DNA of 64,000 nt from contig CATWVA010000001.1 of NCBI GenBank assembly GCA_958354105.1, forward strand, positions 240,944-304,943, read 5' to 3'. Both the position numbers and the translations under genes were made by a program. Numbering within the stretch: position 1 is the first letter of the stretch; the number at the start of each line of letters is the position of its first letter. Positions 24,821-33,807 of the stretch are shown here, piece after piece. The notes under the pieces are model-generated. The model was given only the letters and a program-made list of their open reading frames with translations. It had not been told where the DNA came from and did no database searches. The DNA comes from an uncultured Collinsella sp. (lineage in GTDB: Bacteria > Actinomycetota > Coriobacteriia > Coriobacteriales > Coriobacteriaceae).

Positions 24821-24850
24821 TTGATGCCTGCTTAACTCTGCTCGTTCAGG

Positions 24851-25477
24851 CTAATGACTTTGTTGGGGGTCCACTATTTGCTGGAGAGTGAACTTGCATT
24901 GCATTGGCTCGCCTTCTGCTTGTGGCTTTGCCTCATCAAAATCGAAAATCATAATGGCGCAGTTGGGGAGTTTTGTTGGGAGCTCGAAGCCCTCTGGGGC
25001 TGCAGCCTTGATGAATTGGCGGCTGGCACTGCCGTGGCTTACTGCTAGGAGGGTTTCGATACCCTCGGCGTCCATGATATTGGTGAGGGTGTCTACCATG
25101 CGCCCTTGCAGTGCCTGGCTTCCTTCTCCTCCAAACGGGATTAAGTCCTCGCCCGGATCCCAGACGTCGGTGGGCAGAGCGTCGTGGGGGCCCTCTTCGA
25201 AGGAGCCATAGCTGCGCTCGATAATGCCTTCGCAGGACTCGACGGCAGAGTCCGGGCCGAGGAGTTCGGTAGCGACGAGCTGAGCTGTGTCCATGGCTCG
25301 GCCTAAGGGCGAAGAGACCACTTTGTCGGGAACGACGTTGTGGGCTTTGAGCCACGCGGCTGCCATCCCGGCTTGCTGACGGCCCAGGTCGGTCAGCGGT
25401 GAATCGCAGCGGCCCTGGACCAGCTTTTTGACGTTGAACTCCGTCTGACCGTGGCGGAGTAGATATAGACGCTTCAT
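24851..25477 (-). CDS. Histidine phosphatase superfamily protein (phosphoglycerate mutase-like)
   Basis: A 208-aa branch-1 histidine phosphatase. The catalytic RHG motif is in YLLRHGQTEFN, with the second Arg in SPLGRAMDTAQ, the Glu in GIIERSYGSFEE and the second His in AVSHGSASRQF. Members dephosphorylate small metabolites or act as cofactor-dependent phosphoglycerate mutases. The short length and the GpmB-like sequence favour a general phosphatase. The substrate is not predictable. Confidence 0.85.
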   Translation of the reverse strand: MKRLYLLRHGQTEFNVKKLVQGRCDSPLTDLGRQQAGMAAAWLKAHNVVPDKVVSSPLGRAMDTAQLVATELLGPDSAVESCEGIIERSYGSFEEGPHDALPTDVWDPGEDLIPFGGEGSQALQGRMVDTLTNIMDAEGIETLLAVSHGSASRQFIKAAAPEGFELPTKLPNCAIMIFDFDEAKPQAEGEPMQCKFTLQQIVDPQQSH

Positions 25478-25516
25478 GCTCTCCCCTTCTGTATAACTTG
25501 CTTTGCCGGCACAGCC

Positions 25517-26671
25517 CTACTCGTGGGTATGTCCTACGTAGTCTTCGTCGATCGTAATCTTGGCAATCGACTTGGGATATTCCGATTCGACCCTCTGGGC
25601 TAATTCGTGTTTTAGGGCCTCGGCGTCTGTGCCCAAATCCGAGGGTCGCACGCAGTCAAAGATCACATTGGTGTGCGTGGGGCCCGGCACGCAACGCAGA
25701 TCGTGAATCGAAAGGCGGCTATCAATCTCCTGGGCCATAGCGTTGATGCGCAGACGCATGCTCGCCACCTTTGGATCGTCGGTCACGATGGGGTCGTAAT
25801 GGAGCGTGACGATCATACCGTCTTCGTTCCTAAACGACTGCTCGATGTTATCGAGCGTGTCGTGACTTTCCAGCGGGCTGGCCTCGGCCGCCATCTCGGC
25901 ATGCGCACTTGCAAACTTCCTGCCCGGGCCGTAGTCGTGAACCATCAAATCGTGAACGCCCAGAACACCGGGATAGCTCATGATCTTGTCTCGAATGTGC
26001 TTGACCAGCTTAGGATCGGGTGCCTGGCCCAAAAGCGGGCTCACCGTATCCTGGATGAGTTCAAAACCGCTCCAGCCAATATAGGCGCCAACGGCAAGGC
26101 CGACCCATGCGTCAAGATTGATGTGCGTCACCTGCGAAACAATGGCGCACGCTAACACGGCGCCTGTGGCAAGGACATCGTTCTTAGAATCTTGCGCGGT
26201 CGCATGCAGCGTCTCGGACTCAATGCGGTCACCGAGCTTTTGGTTGAGGGCCGCCATCCACAGCTTTACAACCATCGAAAGTGCCAGGACTGCCACCAGG
26301 GCAAGCGAGAACTCGACAGGCTCTGGGTTGACGATACGCTCCACCGAGGACTTCACCAGTTCGATGCCAATAAGCAGCACGAGCGCCGCCACAACCAGAC
26401 CCGAGAGATACTCGTAGCGGCCATGACCGTAAGGATGCTCGGGGTCTGCTGGCCTGCCCGCCAGCTTAAAGCCAAGCACGCTCACGATGTTCGAGCTAGC
26501 ATCGGACAGATTATTCATGGCGTCCGCCACAATCGAAACCGATCCCGACAGCACGCCAATTACGCCCTTCGCAGCGCATAGTGCCACATTGGCGAGAATA
26601 CACACCACGCCCGTCAACGTGCCCACGCGCGCACGGTCGCCCTGCGCACGCTTAACAATCCACTCGACCAT
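25517..26671 (-). CDS. Cation diffusion facilitator (CDF) family transporter
   Basis: A 384-aa inner-membrane divalent-metal/proton antiporter. About six transmembrane segments are visible in the first 210 residues. The metal-site motifs are DAMNNLSDASSN in TM2 and HATAQDSKNDVLA in TM5, followed by a cytoplasmic domain with HDLMVHDYGPG. The C-terminal part is longer than in FieF and resembles the MamM/YdfM-like group with an extra domain. The metal may be zinc, manganese or iron. It lies 39 nt upstream of the phosphatase gene and is probably co-transcribed. Confidence 0.88.
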   Translation of the reverse strand: MVEWIVKRAQGDRARVGTLTGVVCILANVALCAAKGVIGVLSGSVSIVADAMNNLSDASSNIVSVLGFKLAGRPADPEHPYGHGRYEYLSGLVVAALVLLIGIELVKSSVERIVNPEPVEFSLALVAVLALSMVVKLWMAALNQKLGDRIESETLHATAQDSKNDVLATGAVLACAIVSQVTHINLDAWVGLAVGAYIGWSGFELIQDTVSPLLGQAPDPKLVKHIRDKIMSYPGVLGVHDLMVHDYGPGRKFASAHAEMAAEASPLESHDTLDNIEQSFRNEDGMIVTLHYDPIVTDDPKVASMRLRINAMAQEIDSRLSIHDLRCVPGPTHTNVIFDCVRPSDLGTDAEALKHELAQRVESEYPKSIAKITIDEDYVGHTHE

Positions 26672-26753
26672 CTACATCCGCCCCCACGGTACTACCTATA
26701 TATCTATTGCTCAAACGGATTGTAGTGTAGCCACTTTGCCCCACAGATACAAA

Positions 26754-26783
26754 AAGGCCGCAACCCACACGGGCCACGACCTT
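26754..26783 (-). terminator. Terminator of the fatty-acid operon
   Basis: A 13-bp stem (26754-26766 with 26771-26783) that is complete on the minus strand when G-U pairs are allowed, with a GTGT loop and a following TTTTT. It lies 30 nt after the accDA stop. Confidence 0.82.
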
Positions 26784-26812
26784 GGAATGTGCCATGCGGG
26801 ACTGCCCCTCTG

Positions 26813-28537
26813 TCACATCGTGCGGTACCGACCGATTGCGCGGTACTTTTCGTAGCGGAGGTTTGTGAGGGTCGCGTCGTCGAGCTGCCCAAGCGTATCG
26901 AAGGCATCAAATGCCGAAGACATGACGGCACCGGCGATCTCCTCATGCGACAGGCCCCTATCGTCGACAATGCCGTCGATGATGCCGAGCGCCAGCAGAT
27001 CGGGGGCCGTGAGCTTAAGCGCTTCGGCGGCCTCATTCGCGCGGTCGGTATCCTTCCACAGGATCGACGCACAGGCCTCGGGGCTCACGACCGAATAGGC
27101 CGAGCTCGAGAGCATCAGGATGCGGTCGGCCACGGACAGCGCCAGCGCGCCACCAGAGCCGCCTTCGCCCGTCACCACCGAGACAATCGGTGTCTTAAGG
27201 CCGCTCATCTCCATGAGATTTTGGGCAATCGCCTCGCCCTGGCCGCGCTCCTCGGCACCGATGCCGCAAAACGCGCCCGAAGTATCGACTAGGCACAGAA
27301 CCGGTCGACCAAACTTTTCGGCCTGGCGCATAAGGCGACGCGCTTTGCGGTAGCCCTCGGGATGTGCCATGCCAAAGTTGCGACGCATGCGCTCTTTGGT
27401 CGTGGTGCCGCGCTCGATGGCGATGACCGTTACGGAGCGCCCGTCTTTCCAGCCAATGCCAGCCACCACAGCGGCGTCGTCGCCAAAGTAGCGGTCGCCG
27501 TGCAGCTCCACAAATCCATCCAGGCCCAGCGAGATCATCTCGCCTGCCGTGGCGCGATCTGCCGAGCGGGTCTGCTTGACAATCTCGAGCGCGGTTTTTG
27601 GTGCGGCCGGACGCTTGAACAAGTGTCCCAGCTTTTTGCCGCGGCGACCCGTATGCACGATCTCATGCGGTGCCCCTAGGCCGGGCGTGTGCCCTTCGTG
27701 CAGTGCCAGCAGCTCGCCTACCGTGAGCGCAATCTCGCCACGCGGAACAACTGCATCGCAAAAGCCGTGCTCCAGCAAAAACTCGGAGCGCTGAAATCCC
27801 TTGGGCAGGCGCTTGTGCATGTTCTGCTCGATCACGCGCGGGCCGGCAAATGCCGTCAGGGCATCGGGCTCGGCTAGGATAATGTCGCCCTCCATGGCAA
27901 AGCTCGCGGTTACGCCTCCGGTCGTGGGGTCGGTGAGCACCGTGATATACAGGCCGCCCGCCTCGCTGTGGCGCCTAACCGCCGCAGAAATCTTGGCCAT
28001 CTGCATAAGCGATGTCACGCCCTCTTGCATGCGCGCACCGCCCGAAACGGTAAAGCCGACAACTGGCAATCCCAGCTCGGTCGCACGCTCAAATGTGCGA
28101 CAGATCTTCTCGCCCACCACGGAACCCATCGAGCCCATCATAAAGTTGGCGTCCATAAAAAAGAGAGCTGTATCGCAACCGCAGATTTTGCCCCTGCCGC
28201 ACACAACGGCATCGCGCTCGCCCGAACGCTCGCTCACGCTCTTGAGTTTGTCGGCATAACCGGGAAACGAGAGGAAGTCCTCCGACGCCAGATTAGCATC
28301 CCATTCCTCAAACGTGCCCTCGTCGACCGTCATGCGCATACGGTCGCGCCCGCTCACGCGAAAGTGCTTGCCGCAACGAGGGCAGACCTCGAGGTTGTCG
28401 TGCAGGCGCGCCTCATCGATCACACGGCGGCACTCCGGGCACTTGATAAACACGTGGCGCGCGGGAAACTCGGCGCACGACTCGGTCATCGGCCCCTCGA
28501 GAACGTTGACCGTCTTCGCTTTTCTATTCATCAGCAT
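26813..28537 (-). CDS. accDA: Acetyl-CoA carboxylase carboxyltransferase, fused beta and alpha subunits
   Basis: A 574-aa fusion that transfers the carboxyl group from carboxybiotin to acetyl-CoA. The N-terminal AccD part carries a zinc ribbon (CPEC...CPRCG, residues about 33-56) and the crotonase-fold segments VVGFTVSGGARMQEG and LTDPTTGGVTASFAM. The AccA part starts near residue 310 (LEIVKQTRSADRATAGEMI) and contains GDRYFGDDAAVVAGIGW and TGEGGSGGALALSVAD. In E. coli these are two proteins. The start codon ATG 28537 lies inside the end of accC (14-nt overlap); ATG 28531 is an alternative. It is the last gene of the operon. Confidence 0.94.
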   Translation of the reverse strand: MLMNRKAKTVNVLEGPMTESCAEFPARHVFIKCPECRRVIDEARLHDNLEVCPRCGKHFRVSGRDRMRMTVDEGTFEEWDANLASEDFLSFPGYADKLKSVSERSGERDAVVCGRGKICGCDTALFFMDANFMMGSMGSVVGEKICRTFERATELGLPVVGFTVSGGARMQEGVTSLMQMAKISAAVRRHSEAGGLYITVLTDPTTGGVTASFAMEGDIILAEPDALTAFAGPRVIEQNMHKRLPKGFQRSEFLLEHGFCDAVVPRGEIALTVGELLALHEGHTPGLGAPHEIVHTGRRGKKLGHLFKRPAAPKTALEIVKQTRSADRATAGEMISLGLDGFVELHGDRYFGDDAAVVAGIGWKDGRSVTVIAIERGTTTKERMRRNFGMAHPEGYRKARRLMRQAEKFGRPVLCLVDTSGAFCGIGAEERGQGEAIAQNLMEMSGLKTPIVSVVTGEGGSGGALALSVADRILMLSSSAYSVVSPEACASILWKDTDRANEAAEALKLTAPDLLALGIIDGIVDDRGLSHEEIAGAVMSSAFDAFDTLGQLDDATLTNLRYEKYRAIGRYRTM

Positions 28538-29867
28538 AGAGATGCCCCATCAGATCGGTGTGATACATGCCCGACAAGAACTCGTCGTTTGCCAGCACGT
28601 CGAGCTGAAGCTCGCTGTTTTCGCTCACGCCTTCAATCACGAGCTCGCCCAGGGCCGAGCGCATCTTACGAATAGCGCCGTCACGCGTGGGCGCACACAC
28701 GATGAGCTTGCCGAGCATAGAGTCGTAGTACGGCGGAACTTTCGCACCGGTAAACATGGCGGAATCCCAGCGTACGCGCGGACCACCCGGCACGCGCAAC
28801 GCGGTGACCGTTCCGCATGACGGCAGAAAGTCCGGCGTTTCGGCATTGATGCGGCACTCCATGGCGTGGTTGCGAACCGGCATGTCCTCCTGCTCAAAGG
28901 GCAGAGGCTGGCCGGCTGCCACGCGCAGCTGCCACTTGACCAAGTCGGTATCGGTCACAAACTCCGTAACCGGATGCTCCACCTGCAAGCGCGTGTTCAT
29001 TTCCATAAAGTAGAAATTGCCGTCGTCCGAATACAGGAACTCGATGGTACCGGCTCCTTCGTAGCCGACGGCACGAGCCAGGTCACGCGCTGCCTTGTGC
29101 ATGCGAGCACGAATGTCGTCGCGTCCGTCGAGGCACGGCGCGGGGCTCTCCTCGATCAGCTTTTGGTTGCGGCGCTGCACCGAGCACTCGCGCTCGCCGA
29201 GCGAAAACACATGGCCCTGCTTATCGGCCATAATCTGCACCTCAACGTGGTGCGCCGGCGCGACGAACTTCTCCATGTAGCACTCGCCGTCGCCAAAGAC
29301 GGCCTCGCCCTCGGCACGCGCCTCGATGAACGCCTTTGCCGCATCTTCCACGCGCCCGACCTTGCGAATGCCGCGACCGCCGCCACCTGCACGCGCCTTG
29401 ATGAGCACGGGGCAGCCAATGCGCTCGGCCTCGGCCGTTGCCTCCTCGGGGCTTTTGAGCAAATCGCAGCCCGGCACGATGGGCACGCCCGCCGCGGCAG
29501 CCGTTCGACGTGCGGCGTCCTTGTCGCCCATGCTGTCGATCACCTCGGCCGAGGGACCGACAAACGCCAGGCCATACTTGTCGCAGTCGCGCGCGAAGCT
29601 CGCCTTCTCGGAGAAAAAGCCATAGCCGGGATGAATTGCCTTGGCGCCCGACTTTACGGCACAGGTGAGCACGGCATCGTCATTGAGGTAGCTCTCGGCA
29701 AGACGCGGGCCGCCGATGCAATACGCCTCGTCGGCAAGCTGCACGTGTAGCGCGTCCGCATCGGCCGTGGAATAAACGGCGACGGTCTTGATGCCCATAT
29801 CGCGGCACGCGCGGATAACACGGACCGCGACTTCGCCGCGGTTGGCGATGAGCACTTTGTCGAACAT
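28524..29867 (-). CDS. accC: Acetyl-CoA carboxylase, biotin carboxylase subunit
   Basis: A 447-aa ATP-grasp enzyme that carboxylates biotin on AccB. Key segments: MFDKVLIANRGEVAVRVIRA at the start, the glycine-rich loop KARAGGGGRGIRKV, EKFVAPAHHVEVQIMAD, EMNTRLQVEHPVTE and GHAMECRIN-like NHAMECRINAETP. The frame runs far upstream, but ATG 29867 follows AAGGAAGG and gives the family length. It lies 10 nt after fabZ. Confidence 0.96.
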   Translation of the reverse strand: MFDKVLIANRGEVAVRVIRACRDMGIKTVAVYSTADADALHVQLADEAYCIGGPRLAESYLNDDAVLTCAVKSGAKAIHPGYGFFSEKASFARDCDKYGLAFVGPSAEVIDSMGDKDAARRTAAAAGVPIVPGCDLLKSPEEATAEAERIGCPVLIKARAGGGGRGIRKVGRVEDAAKAFIEARAEGEAVFGDGECYMEKFVAPAHHVEVQIMADKQGHVFSLGERECSVQRRNQKLIEESPAPCLDGRDDIRARMHKAARDLARAVGYEGAGTIEFLYSDDGNFYFMEMNTRLQVEHPVTEFVTDTDLVKWQLRVAAGQPLPFEQEDMPVRNHAMECRINAETPDFLPSCGTVTALRVPGGPRVRWDSAMFTGAKVPPYYDSMLGKLIVCAPTRDGAIRKMRSALGELVIEGVSENSELQLDVLANDEFLSGMYHTDLMGHLYADE

Positions 29868-29877
29868 GAAGCCTTCC

Positions 29878-30300
29878 TTAACTTTCGTGCATGAGTGCAA
29901 AAGACATATCGGCGCGGCAGCAAACCTCACCGTTAACGCTCGCAGTACCCGTCGCAAAGCGGAACGGCCCGCGCGCACGCGTGATGGTGCACACCAGATC
30001 AACCGTGTCGCCCGGGCGCACCGGACGCTTAAAGCGCACCTTATCGAGGCTCGTATAGAACGGCGTCGCGCCGCGCGCCTCCTCATCGCCCATCAGCAGC
30101 ACGCAACAGTTTTGGGCGAGCATCTCGCACTGAATCACGCCGGGGACTACCGGGTTTCCCGGAAAATGCCCCTGCAAAAAGTACTCGTCACCCGTAATCG
30201 TGATCTTGCCGTGGGCCTCGTCGCCCACCAGCTCGGCTTCGTCGAGCAAAAGCATCGGTTCGCGATGCGGCAACAGCTTCTTGAGCTCTTCTTTGTTCAT
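29878..30300 (-). CDS. fabZ: 3-hydroxyacyl-ACP dehydratase FabZ
   Basis: A 140-aa hotdog-fold dehydratase. The active-site His lies in GHFPGNPVVPGV and the Glu in IQCEMLAQ. LLPHREPMLLLDEAELV is the usual N-terminus. The ATG at 30300 has AGGTGA five bases before it; upstream ATG 30306 and GTG 30309 are possible alternatives. The gene starts about 9 nt after the accB stop, so it belongs to the fab/acc operon. Confidence 0.95.
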   Translation of the reverse strand: MNKEELKKLLPHREPMLLLDEAELVGDEAHGKITITGDEYFLQGHFPGNPVVPGVIQCEMLAQNCCVLLMGDEEARGATPFYTSLDKVRFKRPVRPGDTVDLVCTITRARGPFRFATGTASVNGEVCCRADMSFALMHES

Positions 30301-30309
30301 GGACATCAC

Positions 30310-30786
30310 CTATCCGATCCTCATAAGGCAACTGCCGAACTCCACGAGGTCGCCGTCGGCCACGCAGATCTCGAGCACCTCGCCGTCTGCCTCGGCCGTC
30401 ACCTCGTTGAGAACCTTCATGGCCTCGATGATGCAGAGGGTCTCACCGGCCTTGACCTTGGAGCCCACGTGCACAAACGGCTCGTCGCCCGGCGCCGGGG
30501 CAGCATAGAAAACGCCGACCATGGGAGCGGTCACCTCGGTGCCCTTGGGCTCCGGTGCGGCGGCAGGCGCCTGCGCGGCGGGCTCCGGTGCGGCGGCAGG
30601 CATGGCGACAGGAGCCACCGCCGGAGCAGTCACGGCACCCGGCATAGGCATGGGCACGGCAACCGGCTGCGCGGCACTCGCACGCTCGAGTTCGACCGCG
30701 GTGCCATCGGGCTCCTCAACGCGCACGCGCGTGAGGCCGCGGTCCTCCATAACATCGGCTATCTCGGCAAGTCTTTTGGAATCCAT
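30310..30786 (-). CDS. accB: Biotin carboxyl carrier protein of acetyl-CoA carboxylase
   Basis: A 158-aa carrier. The C-terminal biotinyl domain carries the acceptor Lys in CIIEAMKVLNEV, with the usual thumb-like EPFVHVGSKVKAGET region. The middle is a flexible Ala/Pro-rich linker (residues about 38-75), and the N-terminus is the short AccB dimer region. The BirA ligase that should attach biotin is encoded at the other end of the operon. It lies 3 nt after fabF. Confidence 0.96.
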   Translation of the reverse strand: MDSKRLAEIADVMEDRGLTRVRVEEPDGTAVELERASAAQPVAVPMPMPGAVTAPAVAPVAMPAAAPEPAAQAPAAAPEPKGTEVTAPMVGVFYAAPAPGDEPFVHVGSKVKAGETLCIIEAMKVLNEVTAEADGEVLEICVADGDLVEFGSCLMRIG

Positions 30787-30789
30787 GCT

Positions 30790-32037
30790 CTAGCTCCTCG
30801 TATATCTACGCAGCGCGATGGCGGCGTTGTGCCCGCCAAAGCCCAGGTTGGTCGAAAGCGCCCAGGTAAGGTCGGCGCGAACCGCGCGATTGGGCGTGTA
30901 GTCAAGATCGCAGGCGGGATCGGGTGTGCGGTAGTTAATGGTCGGCGGCACCACGCCCTGCTCGAGCGCCATGGCGCAGGCCATGACCTCGATGGCGCCC
31001 GTGGCACCGATCATGTGGCCGGTCATTGACTTAGTCGACGAGACGTGCGCGGCGCGCGCCGCGTCCTCGCCGAGCGCACGCTTAATGCCCACCGTCTCGG
31101 ACGAATCGTTGAGCTTGGTCGAGGTGCCGTGAGCGTTGATGTAGAGGCCCTCGGAAGGCTTGACGTCGCCCTCGGCAACCGCCAGCGATATCGCGCGGGC
31201 AATGCCGGCAGCCTCGGGATCGGGGCTCGTAATGTGATAGGCATCATCGGTGTTGCCGTAGCCCACGACCTCGGCATAAATGTGCGCACCGCGCGCCTGC
31301 GCATGTTCCATGCTCTCGAGCACGAGCACGCAGGCGCCCTCGCCCATCACAAAGCCGTCGCGGTCTGCATCGAACGGACGGCAGGCCGTCGCGGGATCGG
31401 GGTTGGTGGTCAACGCACGGCAGGACGTAAAGCCCGCAACGGCATCGGGGATAATTGCGGCCTCGGCTCCGCCAGCGAGGATTGCATCGGCATAGCCATG
31501 CTTGATGGCGCGGAACGCCTCGCCCACGGCATGGGCCGAGGTCGCGCACGCAGTCACCACGGGCAGGTTCGGGCCTTTTGCCTTGTGGCGGATTGCGATA
31601 TTGCCCGATGCCATGTTGGGGATCATCATCGCAATCATATAGGGCGATGCGCGGCGAGGCCCCCGATCGGCGATCGTATGGACGTTGTCGACGAGTGTCT
31701 GCATGCCGCCCACGCCTGAACCCACGTAGACGCCCAGGCGCTCGCGATCAACCGCGCCCTCAACATCGAGGCCCGCATCGTGCATGGCCTCGTCCGACGC
31801 CGCCATCGCAAACTGAACACAGGGGTCGAGATGCTTGGCGTCATGCTTGCCAAAGTAATCGTTGCCGTCAAAACCCTTGACCTCGGCCGCCACCTTGACG
31901 GCAAATGCATCGGTATCAAAGTGCGTGATCGGACCGATGCCACACGTTCCGGCGCACATGGCCGCCCAGGTGGCAAGCGCGGTGTTGCCGAGCGGCGACA
32001 CGGCACCGATACCGGTGATTGCAACTCTCTGTTCCAT
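30790..32037 (-). CDS. fabF: 3-oxoacyl-ACP synthase II (FabF)
   Basis: A 415-aa condensing enzyme for chain elongation. The catalytic triad is visible: Cys in VVTACATSAHAVGEA, His in NAHGTSTKLND and His in KSMTGHMIGATG. The open frame begins with TTG at 32055, but GAGGAG is followed by two consecutive ATG codons at 32040 and 32037; I take the second because of its spacing. The gene lies 39 nt after fabG. Confidence 0.96.
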   Translation of the reverse strand: MEQRVAITGIGAVSPLGNTALATWAAMCAGTCGIGPITHFDTDAFAVKVAAEVKGFDGNDYFGKHDAKHLDPCVQFAMAASDEAMHDAGLDVEGAVDRERLGVYVGSGVGGMQTLVDNVHTIADRGPRRASPYMIAMMIPNMASGNIAIRHKAKGPNLPVVTACATSAHAVGEAFRAIKHGYADAILAGGAEAAIIPDAVAGFTSCRALTTNPDPATACRPFDADRDGFVMGEGACVLVLESMEHAQARGAHIYAEVVGYGNTDDAYHITSPDPEAAGIARAISLAVAEGDVKPSEGLYINAHGTSTKLNDSSETVGIKRALGEDAARAAHVSSTKSMTGHMIGATGAIEVMACAMALEQGVVPPTINYRTPDPACDLDYTPNRAVRADLTWALSTNLGFGGHNAAIALRRYTRS

Positions 32038-32076
32038 CATGGTCTCCTCATCCAAGCCGCTTACCCGGCTTGCTTT

Positions 32077-32850
32077 CTACATCGCCATTCCGCCGTCGAC
32101 GCGTATGACTTCGCCCGTAATGTAAGCGGCCGCATCGCTCGCTAAAAAGCGCACCACACCGGCCACCTCCTCGGGCTGCGCCATACGCTTAAGGGGAATC
32201 TGCTCCTCGGTTGCCGCACGCACCTTATCCGAGAGCTTTGCCGTCATATCCGTCTCGACAAACCCGGGGGCGACCGCGTTCACTCGTACGCCGCGAGGCG
32301 CAAGCTCGCGCGCCACCGCCTTGGTCAGACCGATCACGCCCGCCTTGGAGGCCGCGTAGTTGGCCTGTCCGGCATTGCCCATCAGGCCCACGACCGAGCT
32401 CATGTTGACGACGCAGCCGCCGCGCTGGCGCATAAAGGTCTTAGTGAGCGCGCGCGTCATGTTAAACGTTCCTTTAAGATTGACATCGAGCACGCGATCG
32501 AAGGCGTCATCGCCCATGCGCATGAGCAGGCCATCGCGGGTGATGCCAGCGTTGTTGACGAGCACCCAAATGGAGCCAAAGTCGTTGAGGGCCGCTTCCA
32601 CGCACGCGTTGACGGCAGCGGGATCGGCCACGTCGCATTGATATGCGCGTGCCACGGCGCCAGCCGCCTCGCAGGCTTCGCACGTCTCGCGCGCCGCATC
32701 GGCGCTGCCGGCATAGACGACGGCGATATCAAAGCCGTCCTCCGCCAGACCGACAGCGCAGGCGCGGCCGATACCGCGCGAGCCGCCCGTGACCAGCGCC
32801 ACGCGACGTGAGTCGTTGCGCTCGAGTGCGCCGTTGTTCAAGTTGCCCAT
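32077..32850 (-). CDS. fabG: 3-oxoacyl-ACP reductase FabG
   Basis: A 257-aa NADPH-dependent short-chain dehydrogenase that reduces 3-oxoacyl-ACP. It shows the cofactor motif VTGGSRGIGRA, the NNAG motif in VLVNNAGITRDG, the catalytic Ser in MSSVVGLMGN and the YxxxK pair in NYAASKAGVIG. The start at 32850 follows GAAAGGAAT. The N-terminus is about ten residues longer than in E. coli. Confidence 0.96.
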   Translation of the reverse strand: MGNLNNGALERNDSRRVALVTGGSRGIGRACAVGLAEDGFDIAVVYAGSADAARETCEACEAAGAVARAYQCDVADPAAVNACVEAALNDFGSIWVLVNNAGITRDGLLMRMGDDAFDRVLDVNLKGTFNMTRALTKTFMRQRGGCVVNMSSVVGLMGNAGQANYAASKAGVIGLTKAVARELAPRGVRVNAVAPGFVETDMTAKLSDKVRAATEEQIPLKRMAQPEEVAGVVRFLASDAAAYITGEVIRVDGGMAM

Positions 32851-32880
32851 GTCATTCCTTTCGGGTTACAGCCCCGTGGA

Positions 32881-33807
32881 CTATGCGAGCTCGTCGGCAA
32901 TAGCTGCGACCTGCTCGGCCGTTTCGCACGAATACACGCGAACGTCGCTCAGCGTACGCTTGACCAGGCCCGACAGCGTTTTGCCGGGGCCGACCTCAAT
33001 AAACGTGTCGATGCCTTGATCCTGCAGAGCATGCAGCGTGTCGACCCAGCGCACGGCATGACTCACCTGATTGGCCAGCACCTCCGATGCCGCCTGCGGG
33101 TCGGCCGGATAGGGTGCCGCCGTCATGTTTGCCATGACCGGAATTAGCAGCGAAGACGGAGCGTGGCCGTCTTGGATATACGTCGCCAGCCCCTCAGTCG
33201 CCTCTGCCATATAGGGGCTATGAAATGCACCCGACACCGCGACTTTCATAGCGCGGCCGCCAGCCTCTTTTACTAGGACGTCGAGCTCCTGCAGCGCCTC
33301 GGGCGCTCCGGCCACAACCGTCTGCTGCGGACTGTTGTAGTTGACTGGCCAGCAGTCCTCGCCGGCCTGTTTTGCCAGGCCCTCGACTTGCACCGCATCG
33401 AGCTTGATGACGGCGCGCATGCCGCCCGGATGGCGCTCGGCAGCCGCGGCCATCAGCGCCGCGCGCTCGCACACGAGCTCAAAGCCCGCTCGCGTATCGA
33501 ATGCCCCCGCAAAGGTGAGCGCAGCGACCTCGCCCAGCGAGAATCCCGCACAGGCGGCAGGCACCACGCCGCGCTCACGCAGGGCGATAGCCGCTGCCAG
33601 GTCGTGAACGAACACGCACGGCTGCGTGTTCTCGGTCTGCGAGAGCTCCTCCTTGGAGGCGCTCCGGCACTGCTCGCTGGTCCCCGGGCGCACCTCGTCG
33701 GCAATGGCGAACACCTCGGCGGCCGCCGGCGATGCCTCGATCAGGTCGACGCCCATCGCGGGGTGTTGGGCACCCTGGCCGGCAAACAGAAACGCTACGC
33801 TACCCAT
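32881..33807 (-). CDS. fabD: Malonyl-CoA:ACP transacylase FabD
   Basis: A 308-aa acyltransferase. The N-terminal FLFAGQGAQHPAMG and the nucleophile motif GFSLGE are visible; the usual His before the Ser (GHSLGE) is replaced by Phe. The catalytic His is in SGAFHSPYM and the C-terminal Gln position reads VGPGKTLSGLVKR. The start is ATG 33807 (GTG 33813 also possible). The 5' end overlaps the end of fabK by 13 nt, which suggests translational coupling. Confidence 0.95.
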   Translation of the reverse strand: MGSVAFLFAGQGAQHPAMGVDLIEASPAAAEVFAIADEVRPGTSEQCRSASKEELSQTENTQPCVFVHDLAAAIALRERGVVPAACAGFSLGEVAALTFAGAFDTRAGFELVCERAALMAAAAERHPGGMRAVIKLDAVQVEGLAKQAGEDCWPVNYNSPQQTVVAGAPEALQELDVLVKEAGGRAMKVAVSGAFHSPYMAEATEGLATYIQDGHAPSSLLIPVMANMTAAPYPADPQAASEVLANQVSHAVRWVDTLHALQDQGIDTFIEVGPGKTLSGLVKRTLSDVRVYSCETAEQVAAIADELA

